A DNA stretch of 64,000 nt from Chloroflexota bacterium (GCA_016223085.1 JACRPS010000015.1:1-64000); one strand, 5' to 3'. Numbered from the stretch's first letter, positions 53,060 to 63,705 are shown. The notes: generated from the sequence alone by a model not told the origin. Translations and numbers: made by a program.

Positions 53060-53959
53060 ATGCTCGATTTAGGCATCGTCATCGTCAACTGGAACACGCG
53101 TGACCTGCTCAAACGCTGCCTGGAAACGGTGCTGGCGAATCAGGGTGTGACCTGTCACGTGATTGTGGTTGACAACGCTTCCAGCGACGGCAGCGCCGAG
53201 ATGGTCAGCCGGGATTTTCCGGCGGTGCAGGTTATCAAAAGCGACATCAACGGCGGCTATTCCTACGCCAATAATTTAGGGTTGCGGGCGTTGGGCTATC
53301 GCGCTGCCGGCGTTGTGGCTGCCGACGCGCCGCGTTACGCCCTGCTGCTGAACCCCGATACCGAAGTGCCGCCGGACGCGCTGGCGGAGATGGTACGGTT
53401 TATGGATTCGCGCCCGGACGTGGGCGTTGCCGGGCCAAAACTGGTTTTAGCGGACGGGAGCCTGGACCTGGCCTGCCGCCGCAGTTTCCCCACACCCATC
53501 GTTTCGTTCTATCGTTTTTCGGGCCTGTCCAAACTGTTCCCTCACAGTCCCCGCTTTGGACGGTATAATATGACGTTTGTTGATCCTGACGAGGAACTGG
53601 AAGTGGACTCCGTCGTCGGGGCGTACATGCAGGTTCGCCGTGAGGCCATCCAGGCGGTTGGGCTGCTGGACGAAACCTTTTTTATGTACGGAGAGGATTT
53701 AGATTGGGCGTACCGAATAAAAAAGGCGGGGTGGAAGGTCTTTTATCATCCACAGGTGACGGTCAAACACGTCAAGCGGGCAGCCAGCCGGCGCAGCCGG
53801 AAAGCGCAGTTCGAGTTCCAGCGGGCAATGCTGATCTTCTACCGGAAGCACTACCGGCAGACGACACCGCTGTGGCTGCACGCGCTGGTGATGCTCGGCC
53901 TGCTGGCGAAGGGGGGACGGGACCTCTGGCCGGAGATTCGCCTGCCTTCGACTTCGTAA
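53060..53959 (+). CDS. Family 2 glycosyltransferase (rhamnosyltransferase-like)
   Basis: This 299-residue GT-A enzyme has LGIVIVNWNTRDLLKRCLETV, VVDNASSDGSAEMV (nucleotide-binding DNASSDGS), LLLNPDTEVPPDAL (metal-binding region) and ETFFMYGEDLDWAYRIKKAGW (catalytic EDxDW). It probably adds a sugar to an undecaprenyl-linked chain of a surface polysaccharide, consistent with the initiating transferase next to it. GAGGAA precedes the ATG. Confidence 0.9.
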   Translation: MLDLGIVIVNWNTRDLLKRCLETVLANQGVTCHVIVVDNASSDGSAEMVSRDFPAVQVIKSDINGGYSYANNLGLRALGYRAAGVVAADAPRYALLLNPDTEVPPDALAEMVRFMDSRPDVGVAGPKLVLADGSLDLACRRSFPTPIVSFYRFSGLSKLFPHSPRFGRYNMTFVDPDEELEVDSVVGAYMQVRREAIQAVGLLDETFFMYGEDLDWAYRIKKAGWKVFYHPQVTVKHVKRAASRRSRKAQFEFQRAMLIFYRKHYRQTTPLWLHALVMLGLLAKGGRDLWPEIRLPSTS

Positions 53960-55401
53960 GAATACCACCGGCGTCCAGCCGCGCCAGCCGCACACGTGCG
54001 GCGCTGGGCCTCCTGCTGATCGCGCTCGACATTACGGCACTGACCGGCGCGTTTCTGCTTGGCTACGTCGGACGCGCCACGCTGCCGCTGTTCAGTCTGC
54101 CGGATCGCCTGCCCACGCTGCTGCAATACGTCCCGACGATGATCTTACACGTGGCGTTTATTGTCACCATGTTTTATCTGTCACGGCTGTATCACCTGCC
54201 GCGCGCCGTCAGCCGGATTGATCAGGCGCGGAAGATCGTCGGCGTGGTGACGGTGGGGTCGCTGCTCGCCAGTGCCGTGCAGGAACTCGTGTTTAAGTTC
54301 ACCATCTTCGAGGTGGATTACCCGCGCGGCATGTTCTTCTACGTGTGGGTGTTCAGTATGCTGCTGGTGCTGGTCGGACGGGAGTTTTACCATATCCTGC
54401 AAACCTTCCTGCGCGAACGCGGCTATGATCGGGATAACCTGCTGATCGTCGGCATGGGCAAAATCGCGCGCGACATCGCCCGTAAGATCAACGATCAGCC
54501 TGAACTGGGGTACAACATCGTTGGGGTGGTGGTCAATGGCAAAACCAAAACCCGCGGCACGCTGGTGGGGTATCCGATCATCGGCACGTACCAGGATTTG
54601 CCGCGCCTGATTGACACGGCCAATATCGAGCAGGTGATTATCGCGCTGCCGGAGGCGCAGCGGGCGGAAATCGTGGAACTGGTCACGCTGTGCCAGCGCG
54701 GCCATGTGGACATCAAGATTTACCCGGACATGTTCGCCTACATGGCCGGCGATTTGAGCGTGGACGATCTGGGCGGCACGCCGCTGCTGACGGTGCGGGA
54801 CATCGCGCTGCGCGGCTGGAAGTTGAGCCTGAAACGCGGACTGGATATTCTGGGGTCATTTGCCGGGCTGGTGTTCCTGTCGCCATTGATGCTGCTGACC
54901 GCGCTGCTGATTAAGTGGGAAGACGGCGGCCCGGTGTTTTATACGCAGGAACGGATGGGGCTGGATGGCCGTCCGTTTGAGATGATTAAGTTCCGCTCGA
55001 TGCGGGTGGATGCCGAGGCCAGCGGGCCGGGCTGGACGGTCGAGAATGACCCGCGCGTAACACGGCTGGGGCACTTCCTGCGCACGACCAACTGGGACGA
55101 AATCCCGCAGTTGATTAACGTGCTGGTCGGGCAGATGAGCCTGGTCGGGCCACGACCGGAACGCCCGGTGTACGTCTGGCAGTTCCGCGAACATATCCCG
55201 CGCTACATGGAACGCCACCGCGAAAAGTCCGGCATGACCGGCTGGGCGCAGGTCAACGGCCTGCGTGGTGATACCTCGATTGCCGAGCGCACGCAGTACG
55301 ATCTGTGGTACGTCGAAAACTGGTCGCTATGGCTGGACATCAAAATCATCGTGCGCACCATCTGGCAGACGGTTACGCGGCGGGATAAGAATGCGTATTG
55401 A
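53872..55401 (+). CDS. Undecaprenyl-phosphate sugar phosphotransferase (WcaJ/PglC superfamily)
   Basis: This exopolysaccharide-initiating enzyme transfers a sugar-1-phosphate to undecaprenyl phosphate. It has four to five N-terminal membrane helices ([20 protein letters not shown] onward) and a CoA-binding-like domain with [16 protein letters not shown]. The catalytic C-terminal domain ([57 protein letters not shown]-type [14 protein letters not shown]) is complete. The start is unclear: no ATG lies near the preceding stop, so GTG 53872, an 88-bp overlap, was taken. TTG 53704 is the only earlier obvious alternative besides a GTG near 53731. Confidence 0.88.
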   Translation: MAARAGDARPAGEGGTGPLAGDSPAFDFVRIPPASSRASRTRAALGLLLIALDITALTGAFLLGYVGRATLPLFSLPDRLPTLLQYVPTMILHVAFIVTMFYLSRLYHLPRAVSRIDQARKIVGVVTVGSLLASAVQELVFKFTIFEVDYPRGMFFYVWVFSMLLVLVGREFYHILQTFLRERGYDRDNLLIVGMGKIARDIARKINDQPELGYNIVGVVVNGKTKTRGTLVGYPIIGTYQDLPRLIDTANIEQVIIALPEAQRAEIVELVTLCQRGHVDIKIYPDMFAYMAGDLSVDDLGGTPLLTVRDIALRGWKLSLKRGLDILGSFAGLVFLSPLMLLTALLIKWEDGGPVFYTQERMGLDGRPFEMIKFRSMRVDAEASGPGWTVENDPRVTRLGHFLRTTNWDEIPQLINVLVGQMSLVGPRPERPVYVWQFREHIPRYMERHREKSGMTGWAQVNGLRGDTSIAERTQYDLWYVENWSLWLDIKIIVRTIWQTVTRRDKNAY

Positions 55402-55406
55402 GCATC

Positions 55407-55456
55407 GCCGGGGGTTAAAACCCCCCGGCTGAGTGAAAAAAGCCCACTAAAGGGGC
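55407..55456. repeat. GCCGGGGGTT hairpin and AGCCC/GGGGCT hairpin
   Basis: GCCGGGGGTT pairs with AACCCCCCGGC (one extra C), followed by AAAAAAGCCC and GGGGCT that form a second small hairpin. Together they look like a dispersed double-hairpin repeat that could end the polysaccharide operon. Confidence 0.55.
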
Positions 55457-55545
55457 TGAAAAGACTGTCCTCTTTGCTGGTTCGGTTCTCACTTCCGGGA
55501 TGTCGGATTGCAATCAACTTACTTACCGGAAACTGGAAACTAACG

Positions 55546-55839
55546 ATGGACCTAGAGATGCTGACCGCCGCCATGCACGCTTTTGTCCAGAGCAAAGGCT
55601 GGTACGACCCCGATTCGCCGCACCCACAAACATCCAAAAACATCGCCATTTCGCTGGCGGTCGAAGCCGCCGAAGTGCTGGAACATTTCCAGTGGGACGA
55701 AACGACGGACAAGGCCGAACTCGCCGGCGAACTGGCCGACGTGCTGCTGTACCTGTTGCAGCTTGCCAGCCTGAATGGGATTGACCTGGGGCAGGCGGTG
55801 ATGGACAAGCTGGACCGGAACGCCGGGCGGGAGTGGTAA
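55546..55839 (+). CDS. MazG-like nucleotide pyrophosphohydrolase
   Basis: This 97-residue all-alpha NTP-PPase has SLAVEAAEVLEHFQW and ELAGELADVLLYLLQLASLNGIDL, supplying the ExxE and ExxD magnesium ligands. It is the small single-domain type (RS21-C6/MazG-like) that cleaves non-canonical nucleoside triphosphates. The ATG at 55546 lies just after a remnant of the CAGTT-type repeat. Confidence 0.88.
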   Translation: MDLEMLTAAMHAFVQSKGWYDPDSPHPQTSKNIAISLAVEAAEVLEHFQWDETTDKAELAGELADVLLYLLQLASLNGIDLGQAVMDKLDRNAGREW

Positions 55840-55842
55840 ACG

Positions 55843-56250
55843 ATGCCGGCGAAAGATAAGTATCACGACACAGTGGCGCGGGCGCTAGGGAAAATTGGTT
55901 GGCAGGTCATCGGTGAACAAGTTCGCCTTTTTTACGGTGGTCGCCGATTCTGGGTTGATTTGCAGGCGGCCCAATCGAACGGAGCAATCGCGATATTGAT
56001 TGAGGTGAAAGGCTTTGAAAATGCCCCTTCACCCGTTGACTATCTTTATTCCGTTATCGGACAATACATTCTGTATCTTGCTATCATAGAACAATCCAGT
56101 CATCCAATGTCGTTATATCTCGCTGTTCCTGTTGAGGCTTATGAAGGTGTACTAGGGGAAGAATTAGGCCAGCTCGTTATTGACAAGGTACAGATTCGCC
56201 TGATTGTTTTCGATCCCAGAATGGAGGAGATTATCAAATGGATAACCTAA
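55843..56250 (+). CDS. XisH-family protein
   Basis: This 135-residue protein resembles the fdxN-element excision controlling factor XisH. A PD-(D/E)xK nuclease-like core is visible: Asp39 in FWVDLQAAQ, and Glu54-x-Lys56 in ILIEVKGFEN. YSVIGQYILYLAIIEQ and YLAVPVEAYEGVL are also typical. Whether it cuts DNA is unknown. It is AT-richer than its neighbours, overlaps xisI by 13 bp and follows the MazG-like gene after 3 bases. Confidence 0.88.
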   Translation: MPAKDKYHDTVARALGKIGWQVIGEQVRLFYGGRRFWVDLQAAQSNGAIAILIEVKGFENAPSPVDYLYSVIGQYILYLAIIEQSSHPMSLYLAVPVEAYEGVLGEELGQLVIDKVQIRLIVFDPRMEEIIKWIT

Positions 56251-56555
56251 AGGATACCCTACGACGTGTGATGGAAGGATATACCGGCAAGGGTCTGAAC
56301 GACATCAGTTACCTGACCTGGAACGACGAACAAAACGTATACGCTGTTGTTTCGGTTGGCAAGTGGCAGGGCAAACATATTGCTGATTCAAGCCTCATCG
56401 CGCGCCTTGTGGGTGATAAAATCGTGATCGAGCAGGATATGAATGACAAAATCCTGATGGATGCGCTCTTGCAAGACGGCGTCCCGCGCGAACAAATCGT
56501 GCTGGCATACGCTGGCGAAACGCTGCCGGAAACTGAATCGCAGCCCGCGCCTTAA
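56238..56555 (+). CDS. XisI-family protein
   Basis: This 105-residue protein has the XisI pattern GRWQGKRI-like (GKWQGKHIADSSL), DKIVIEQDMNDK and ALLQDGVPREQIVLAYAGE. XisI accompanies XisH in cyanobacteria and Chloroflexota. Most copies are not next to fdxN elements, and their role is unknown. No recombinase (XisF) or fdxN is nearby. Confidence 0.88.
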   Translation: MDNLKDTLRRVMEGYTGKGLNDISYLTWNDEQNVYAVVSVGKWQGKHIADSSLIARLVGDKIVIEQDMNDKILMDALLQDGVPREQIVLAYAGETLPETESQPAP

Positions 56556-56568
56556 TCACCGCACCAAT

Positions 56569-56596
56569 GTAGGGACGAGATATATCTCGTCCCTAC
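56569..56596. repeat. GTAGGG-family palindrome, perfect 28-mer
   Basis: Arm GTAGGGACGAGATA and its exact complement, between xisI and proS. The inner arm differs from the GACACGG type, yet pairing is perfect. A CGCACTTGGCGTCCTGGCGG segment (CGCCAAG type) follows at 56624-56645. Confidence 0.92.
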
Positions 56597-56690
56597 GCAT
56601 AATTCACCTCTCTCTGCTCCCGGCGCACTTGGCGTCCTGGCGGTTCAACTGTACCATTAAGCAGCGCCCTCGTTACCAGGAGTTCGACCC

Positions 56691-58466
<1,776 letters not shown>

Positions 58467-58523
58467 ACCAAGCAGCGGCTATGAGTTCAACAGCAGCGAA
58501 GTGGTGAAAATTCGATTTATGCC

Positions 58524-58548
58524 GGGGCACGGCGCGCCGTGCCCCTAC
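58524..58548. repeat. GTAGGG-family palindrome, GGGGCACGGC type
   Basis: A perfect 22-base palindrome with arm GGGGCACGGCG, followed by TAC, between proS and the small secreted gene. Confidence 0.88.
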
Positions 58549-58571
58549 GACTTTGCGGAGGCAGCCCGGTT

Positions 58572-58820
58572 TTAATGCTGGCCTTCGTACTCGTTGACTT
58601 TGCGCGTGGCCTCGAACCCCCACTGGCTTGGATCGCTGGCGATACGGTGCTGGCCTTCGTACTCGTTGACCTTGCGCGTCAGCAGTTCCTCGACACCCCA
58701 CTGGCTGGGATCGCCGTCACTCAGAAAAACAACCGTCACTTTGGCGGCGGTGGGCGCGACCAAGACGACCAGGATGGCGATCAGCAGAGCGATAACGGTG
58801 AGTTTGCGGAGTCTGTTCAT
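58572..58820 (-). CDS. Small secreted protein with duplicated motif
   Basis: This 82-residue protein has a signal peptide (LTVIALLIAILVVLVAPTAA). The mature part is almost entirely a direct duplication: DPSQWGVEELLTRKVNEYEG and, after GQHRIAS, DPSQWGFEATRKVNEYEG. At DNA level the repeated segments are about 72 bp apart. AAAGGAA lies eight bases before the ATG. Function unknown; it may be a peptide-like secreted factor. Confidence 0.62.
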   Translation of the reverse strand: MNRLRKLTVIALLIAILVVLVAPTAAKVTVVFLSDGDPSQWGVEELLTRKVNEYEGQHRIASDPSQWGFEATRKVNEYEGQH

Positions 58821-59094
58821 AGCAGTGTTCCTTTCACTGGAGCGAATGACGTTCCTCAGGTTACACCGGAACCTGCAGGACGTAATCCAACTGAAAGGGG
58901 AAACCGGAACGCCTCCTTCGCCCGAAGCCGGCTTACGGCAAACGATGTAGACCGGTTTAGGCTGGAAGATTAAGGCTGTATAAGGGCGAGCGGGTCAATT
59001 CGCCGTTTTCCAAATTCCCCCGCTTAATTTCTGCCGTTTTCCTGTATAATACTGCGGTGTTGTTTTGTAAAAAGTTTCACAAGGGAACGGGCAC
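58821..59094 (+). promoter_or_regulatory. Upstream region of the second proS
   Basis: This 274-bp gap has no gene. TATAAT at 59045-59050 lies 44 bases before the start, with no good -35. CACCGGAACCTGCAGG and GAAACCGGAACGCC near 58862-58912 share ACCGGAAC as a short direct repeat. No T-box or other known leader was recognised. Confidence 0.4.
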
Positions 59095-60537
59095 ATGGCG
59101 TCGCAGGCTGTCACCCCGCAGAGCGAAGATTTTTCAAAATGGTACAACGAGATTGTTTATAAAGCAGAACTGGCAGATCAGTCGCCGGTGCGCGGCTGCC
59201 TCATCATCAAGCCGTACGGCTATGAATTGTGGGAGGCGATTAAATCTGGCCTGGACCGCCGCTTCAAAGCGACTGGCCACCAGAATGCCTACTTTCCGCT
59301 GTTTATCCCGGAGAGCTTTCTCAAGCGCGAAGCGGAACACGTCGAAGGCTTCAGCCCGGAACTGGCTGTTGTGACCATCGCCGGTGGCAAGGAACTGGAA
59401 GAACCGCTGGTTGTCCGGCCTACATCGGAAACGATCATCATGGACGCCTTCAAGCAGTGGATTCAGTCCTACCGCGATCTGCCGCTGCTGATTAACCAGT
59501 GGGCGAACGTGGTGCGCTGGGAACTGCGGACGCGTCCGTTCCTACGAACGACCGAGTTCCTCTGGCAAGAAGGACATACCGCCCACGCCACCGCCGAGGA
59601 AGCCGAAGCCGAAACGAAGCAGATGCTGGACGTGTACGCCGATTTTGCCATTAACGACGCGGCGATTCCCGTAATTAAGGGTAAAAAGAGCGACCGCGAG
59701 AAGTTCGCTGGCGCGGTGCATACCTACACCATCGAAGCGATGATGCGCGACAAAAAGGCGCTGCAATCCGGCACCAGCCACAACCTGGGGCAGAATTTTG
59801 CGAAGGCGTTTGGCATCCAGTACGTGGACGAGAATAACCAGTACCAGTACGTGTGGACCACATCGTGGGGGTTAAGTACCCGTATGATCGGCGCGATTGT
59901 GATGACACACGGCGACGACAAAGGGCTGCGCCTGCCGCCAAAGGTCGCACCGTACCAGGTGGTGATCGTGCCGATTTACAAAAACGATACGGAACGCGGC
60001 GCGGTGATGGAAACGGTTGACAAAATCAGTAAGGAACTGGCGGCTCACGGCATCCGTATTTACTTGGATAAGCGCGAAAATCTGTCGCCCGGCTTCAAGT
60101 TTAACGACTGGGAGATGCGCGGCGTGCCAGTACGGATGGAAGTTGGCCCGAAGGATGTGGAGAAAGGGACGGTGGCGCTAGCCCGCCGGGACATCCCCGG
60201 CAAAGAGGGCAAGCAGTTCGTGCCGCAGGAGAACCTCGCGGCGCGGGTGCTGGAGCTGTTGAACGAGGTGCAGGCCAACCTGCTGCAACAGGCAGCGGAC
60301 TTCCGCGATGCCAACATCCACGACGTGACCAGCTATGACCAGATGAAGCAGGTGATTGAACAGGGCGGCTGGGCACGCGGCTGGTGGTCGGGTACGGGTG
60401 ACGACGAGGCGCAGATTAAGGACGAAACGGGCGCGACCATCCGGTGTTTTCCATTTGAGCAGCCCAGTGGCGCGGGCCAGTGTTTCTTCACTGGTCAGTC
60501 GGCAGAGCGCATCGCGCTATTTGCCAAAGCGTATTAA
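59095..60537 (+). CDS. proS: Prolyl-tRNA synthetase, archaeal/eukaryotic type
   Basis: This 480-residue synthetase is of the short form without the INS editing domain. Motif 1 is in GCLIIKPYGYELWEAIKSGLD, motif 2 in WELRTRPFLRTTEFLWQEGHTAH, and motif 3 in WGLSTRMIGAIVMTHGDDKGL. The anticodon-binding domain and the extra C-terminal domain typical of archaeal-type ProRS (WWSGTGDDEAQIKDETGATI, ending FAKAY with terminal Tyr) follow. It thus duplicates the function of the bacterial-type gene upstream by a distinct lineage. AAGGGAAC precedes the ATG. Confidence 0.95.
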   Translation: MASQAVTPQSEDFSKWYNEIVYKAELADQSPVRGCLIIKPYGYELWEAIKSGLDRRFKATGHQNAYFPLFIPESFLKREAEHVEGFSPELAVVTIAGGKELEEPLVVRPTSETIIMDAFKQWIQSYRDLPLLINQWANVVRWELRTRPFLRTTEFLWQEGHTAHATAEEAEAETKQMLDVYADFAINDAAIPVIKGKKSDREKFAGAVHTYTIEAMMRDKKALQSGTSHNLGQNFAKAFGIQYVDENNQYQYVWTTSWGLSTRMIGAIVMTHGDDKGLRLPPKVAPYQVVIVPIYKNDTERGAVMETVDKISKELAAHGIRIYLDKRENLSPGFKFNDWEMRGVPVRMEVGPKDVEKGTVALARRDIPGKEGKQFVPQENLAARVLELLNEVQANLLQQAADFRDANIHDVTSYDQMKQVIEQGGWARGWWSGTGDDEAQIKDETGATIRCFPFEQPSGAGQCFFTGQSAERIALFAKAY

Positions 60538-60980
60538 TCTCAGGAAGGCGGCATCAGAAGAACACACCCTGATATCGTGTATAATGGGGTGGCTTAAACG
60601 TTTAATTTCCTTAAGCAATTGCTCAGGATTTATCATGTGGCATTAACGGTTTGAGATTATAATGAAGATAAAGGTAGATAATATTGGCAACAAGTGTAGC
60701 GATTGGTTTAACAATCATATCGAAAACTTATATGTCAATAGTAGAATGGGGGCAGGAATACATCCCTGAAGGAGATTTTAATTGAGAATAAAATGAGATT
60801 TGCTTTTGCCGAACTCGGCTATTGATCGCCAGTGCAATTGCTGGTAGCCTTAACCCGGATATTTATAAACGGTTTTACGTAAATGCTTGTTTGGGATGTC
60901 GGTCCGTAAGACAAATAATGTCTGTAAGACACTACCACCGGCCCCGAGGCGCAGGTGGTATAATTTTTAGGATAGCAAGA
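60538..60980 (+). other. AT-rich 443-bp gap upstream of the NYN gene
   Basis: This region is clearly AT-richer than the surroundings. It has possible short frames: 60662-60769 (35 codons, MKIKVDNIGNKCSDWF start) and an overlapping TTG frame 60684-60785 (MATSVAIGLTIISKTY start, hydrophobic). Neither is convincing. Near the end, GTAAGACA occurs twice (60906-60913, 60924-60931), and TACCACC/GGTGGTA (60933-60939, 60954-60960) form a hairpin running into TAATTTTT. TATAAT (60959-60964) lies within that end, 16 bases before the next ATG. Confidence 0.45.
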
Positions 60981-63128
60981 ATGGCTGCGTATTTAATAGT
61001 AGATGTGGATGATTTGCTCCAACGGTTCAAAAACCGGGGAGTTTCGGTAGATGTTCAGGAACTGGCCGTTGGGCTGCGCGGTGGCGCAGCGCTGGCGGCA
61101 GGCCTATTCAGTGCTGACAGTCTGAAGGCGGTGGCCGTTTCGAACTGGAGCCAGTATGGCACGTCCGGCGGGAATTACCAGCGCATCTTCAAGGCTGCCG
61201 GTTATGATGTATTTGATATGCCGCGCCGCGATACCCTGGCGGACGCGCTCATCGTCCATTACTTCTCGTTTGACCCCGAACCGGTTGATGAACTGATTCT
61301 GGCGACATCCAGCCCGGATTTAATCCCGCTGGTGCGGCGGGTGAAAACCACCCGCAGCGCGCGCATTCGGGTTTGGGGGTCGGAACACCCGCTGCAGGGC
61401 ACTGAGTTCGAGAATGAGGTCATCTTCCAGCCACTGGACGGGCTGCTGGGCATCCAGACCAAAAACGTTGCGGTGTACATTGACTTTGAAAACATCGCCA
61501 TCAGCCTGAACGAACAGGGGTTTGTGGTCAACCTCGACCACCTGATTGACCGCTTTGTCACGCAGGCGAAGGCACACGGCCAGGTCGTCAAAATGGCGGC
61601 CTATGCGCCCTGGGGGCAGCGCGGCAGCCTGCCGCCGCTGGTGGACTCGCAGGGGCGGGAGGTGGCCGACGAAGCGCCCAGCCGCCTGATGCTGGCGAAC
61701 ATTGACCCGGTGTTTAACCTGCCCGGTAAAAACAGCGCCGACATGCGCATTGCGCGCGATGTGATTACCGACTCCAGTCATACCGATGCCGCGGACGTGT
61801 ACATTATGGCAAGCGGCGACCGAGACTTTAACCAGGTGCTGAACGCGCTGCGGGCGCGTAACAAGACGGTGATCGTCTGGGGAGTGCGCGGCAGCACCAG
61901 CCGCCAGTTGGAGAACAACCCCGGCGTGACCATCGAATACGTCGAGGACTTCACTGACCTGCAAACGCACCAGTCATTAAGCACGGTATCGCTGGTGGAC
62001 AATGGCCTTGATACGGCTGGTTTTACACCGTCGCAGTGGTCGAGCGTCATCATCCAGTTTGACCGGCTGGCAAGCGCCCTGGGGCGTGACGTGCTGCCCA
62101 TGCACCGGCTGCTGGACCAGCTTCAGGAAGTCGGCGCGGTTATCTCCCGCCCGCGCGGCGAAGACCTGATCTCGCAGGCGATTTCGCTGGGCATCCTCAA
62201 GCCGGTGAACGCCAGCGGCGATCTGACGCTGAACGCGATGCACCCGATTGTCGAAAAGACGCGGCTCATCCGCGACCGGATTGTGATGCGGGTGCTGAAT
62301 ACGCTGACGGTGCGCGGCTGGGAGTACGTTAACTACGGCTTCCTGCTGAAAGGGCTGGCGATGGACCGGGAACTGGATCGCCCCGGCTGCAATTACAGTG
62401 ACCAGTGGCGCTCGGAGTGGATTGACTGCCTGGTGCGGGAGCGTGTGCTGGTGCGGGAACTGCTGCCGCACCGCCATAACCCGGAAGACCTGGTGCCAGT
62501 CATCAAGCTGCAAAAAGACATCCCGCTCCCGCCGACCACAACGCCGTTCTCCCCGCAGCGCATGGACGATGAACAGCAGGCCGGCCCGAACTGGGCGGGC
62601 ATCGCGCTGACCGATCTTGACCAGTTGAACCCGGACACGGGCAGCATGGTGCGGCGCATCGTCGTCAGCGTGGAGCAGTTTACCAGCTTCCGCAACTTCA
62701 CCTGGTGTCCGCTGGGCAGCCTGCACCGGCGGCTGCGCCCATTTGATACCGGTATGGCCTTCCAGCGCGCGGTCGAATACCTGAAGGAAAATGACGCGGC
62801 GGAGATTGCGGAGTATCCGAATCCGCAGAGCGATTTTATGACCAAAGGGATTTCGCTCGACCTGAACTCGGAAATCTGCCGGGGGATACTGGAACAGCGC
62901 GACGCTTTCGTGCGGATTCTGCTGGCACTGTACGAGCGCAACATCCTGATTTCGGAACAGAGCGTCCGCGCGATGGACCCCGGGACGGACTGGAATCTCG
63001 ACCTGTGGTTTTCGATCATGGAAACGGAAAACGTGCTGAATGCGGTGCCGGGGCGTCCGGGGCAGTACAGCCTGTTCCGCACCCACCACACGGTGAACCT
63101 GGTGGCCGACGCGCAGCGGACGGAGTGA
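60981..63128 (+). CDS. Tandem NYN-domain (LabA-like) putative ribonuclease
   Basis: This 715-residue protein has two NYN/PIN-like domains. The first (residues 1-130) starts AAYLIVDVDDLLQRF and keeps ATSSPDLIPLVRRVK but has lost some acidic positions. The second (about 160-310) has AVYIDFENIAISL, SADMRIARDVI and MASGDRDFNQVL, supplying the expected Asp residues, and GVRGSTSRQLENNPGV. The remaining 400 residues look like several winged-helix modules (SALGRDVLPMHRLLDQLQEVG) with unknown targets. The ATG at 60981 has AGGAT seven bases upstream. RNA cleavage is inferred from the domain. Confidence 0.82.
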   Translation: MAAYLIVDVDDLLQRFKNRGVSVDVQELAVGLRGGAALAAGLFSADSLKAVAVSNWSQYGTSGGNYQRIFKAAGYDVFDMPRRDTLADALIVHYFSFDPEPVDELILATSSPDLIPLVRRVKTTRSARIRVWGSEHPLQGTEFENEVIFQPLDGLLGIQTKNVAVYIDFENIAISLNEQGFVVNLDHLIDRFVTQAKAHGQVVKMAAYAPWGQRGSLPPLVDSQGREVADEAPSRLMLANIDPVFNLPGKNSADMRIARDVITDSSHTDAADVYIMASGDRDFNQVLNALRARNKTVIVWGVRGSTSRQLENNPGVTIEYVEDFTDLQTHQSLSTVSLVDNGLDTAGFTPSQWSSVIIQFDRLASALGRDVLPMHRLLDQLQEVGAVISRPRGEDLISQAISLGILKPVNASGDLTLNAMHPIVEKTRLIRDRIVMRVLNTLTVRGWEYVNYGFLLKGLAMDRELDRPGCNYSDQWRSEWIDCLVRERVLVRELLPHRHNPEDLVPVIKLQKDIPLPPTTTPFSPQRMDDEQQAGPNWAGIALTDLDQLNPDTGSMVRRIVVSVEQFTSFRNFTWCPLGSLHRRLRPFDTGMAFQRAVEYLKENDAAEIAEYPNPQSDFMTKGISLDLNSEICRGILEQRDAFVRILLALYERNILISEQSVRAMDPGTDWNLDLWFSIMETENVLNAVPGRPGQYSLFRTHHTVNLVADAQRTE

Positions 63129-63140
63129 TTTTTTACCGTC

Positions 63141-63168
63141 GTAGGGACATGGCCCGCCATGTCCCTAC
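63141..63168. repeat. GTAGGG-family palindrome
   Basis: Arms GTAGGGACATGG and exact complement flank CCCG, 12 bases after the NYN gene stop. Confidence 0.92.
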
Positions 63169-63182
63169 CATGTTTTTGAGGA

Positions 63183-63253
63183 TTGGCAGAGGAATGTCAC
63201 CCTGCTATAATGCTCATCATCATTAGACCGGCGGGCCAACTGTCCGGCCCGTC
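63183..63253 (+). promoter_or_regulatory. rpsO: rpsO promoter and leader hairpin
   Basis: TTGGCA (63183-63188) and TATAAT (63206-63211) are 17 bases apart, the best housekeeping promoter of the region after the ArsR one. In the leader GGCGGGCC (63230-63237) pairs with GGCCCGTC (63246-63253). S15 controls its own mRNA in several bacteria through leader structures, so this hairpin is a candidate site. CCAGAGGACGG precedes the ATG. Confidence 0.6.
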
Positions 63254-63279
63254 TGGATATAACACCAGAGGACGGTACG

Positions 63280-63549
63280 ATGCCAATCTCAAAAGTTGAG
63301 AAAGAAATGCTCATTCGGGAACATGCCCGGCACGATAGTGATACGGGGTCGCCCGAAGTCCAGATTGCCCTGCTGACGAACCGGATTAACCAGTTGACCG
63401 AGCATTTAAAAGCGCACAGCCACGACGAACACTCGCGGCGCGGCCTGTTGAAACTGGTCGGCCAGCGGCGGCGTCATCTACGCTATCTGAGCCAGACAAA
63501 GCCCGATGTTTACCGCGAACTCATTCAAAAGCTGGGGTTGCGCCGTTAG
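63280..63549 (+). CDS. rpsO: 30S ribosomal protein S15
   Basis: This 89-residue protein of normal length binds 16S rRNA. The signature [40 protein letters not shown] followed by [11 protein letters not shown] is intact (here cut to [16 protein letters not shown] and [20 protein letters not shown]). It precedes pnp, the classical rpsO-pnp arrangement. Confidence 0.98.
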   Translation: MPISKVEKEMLIREHARHDSDTGSPEVQIALLTNRINQLTEHLKAHSHDEHSRRGLLKLVGQRRRHLRYLSQTKPDVYRELIQKLGLRR

Positions 63550-63561
63550 TACAGTTGAAAC

Positions 63562-63600
63562 CAGGATGTCCAACCGGGCATCCTGTTGCCATTTTTATCG
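63562..63600 (+). terminator. Hairpin terminator between rpsO and pnp
   Basis: CAGGATG and CATCCTG (63562-63568, 63579-63585) form a 7-bp stem followed by TTGCCATTTTTA. A second hairpin CCTGG/CCAGG (63666-63670, 63674-63678) running into CTTTTCCTTTT lies just before the pnp ribosome binding site. In other bacteria processing of hairpins here controls pnp. Confidence 0.6.
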
Positions 63601-63705
63601 CAGCCTGGCAGGGCAGGAATTGGAATGTGAGGCTAAACCGCGATGGTTAGCAGCACCTTCCAGTCCCTGGCTGCCAGGCTTTTCCTTTTAGAGGAGACAG
63701 ACACA

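Noticed and set aside
60662-60785. Two overlapping short AT-rich frames as small genes
   Set aside because: Neither has a well-spaced ribosome binding site plus conserved pattern; they are mentioned only in the description of the gap.
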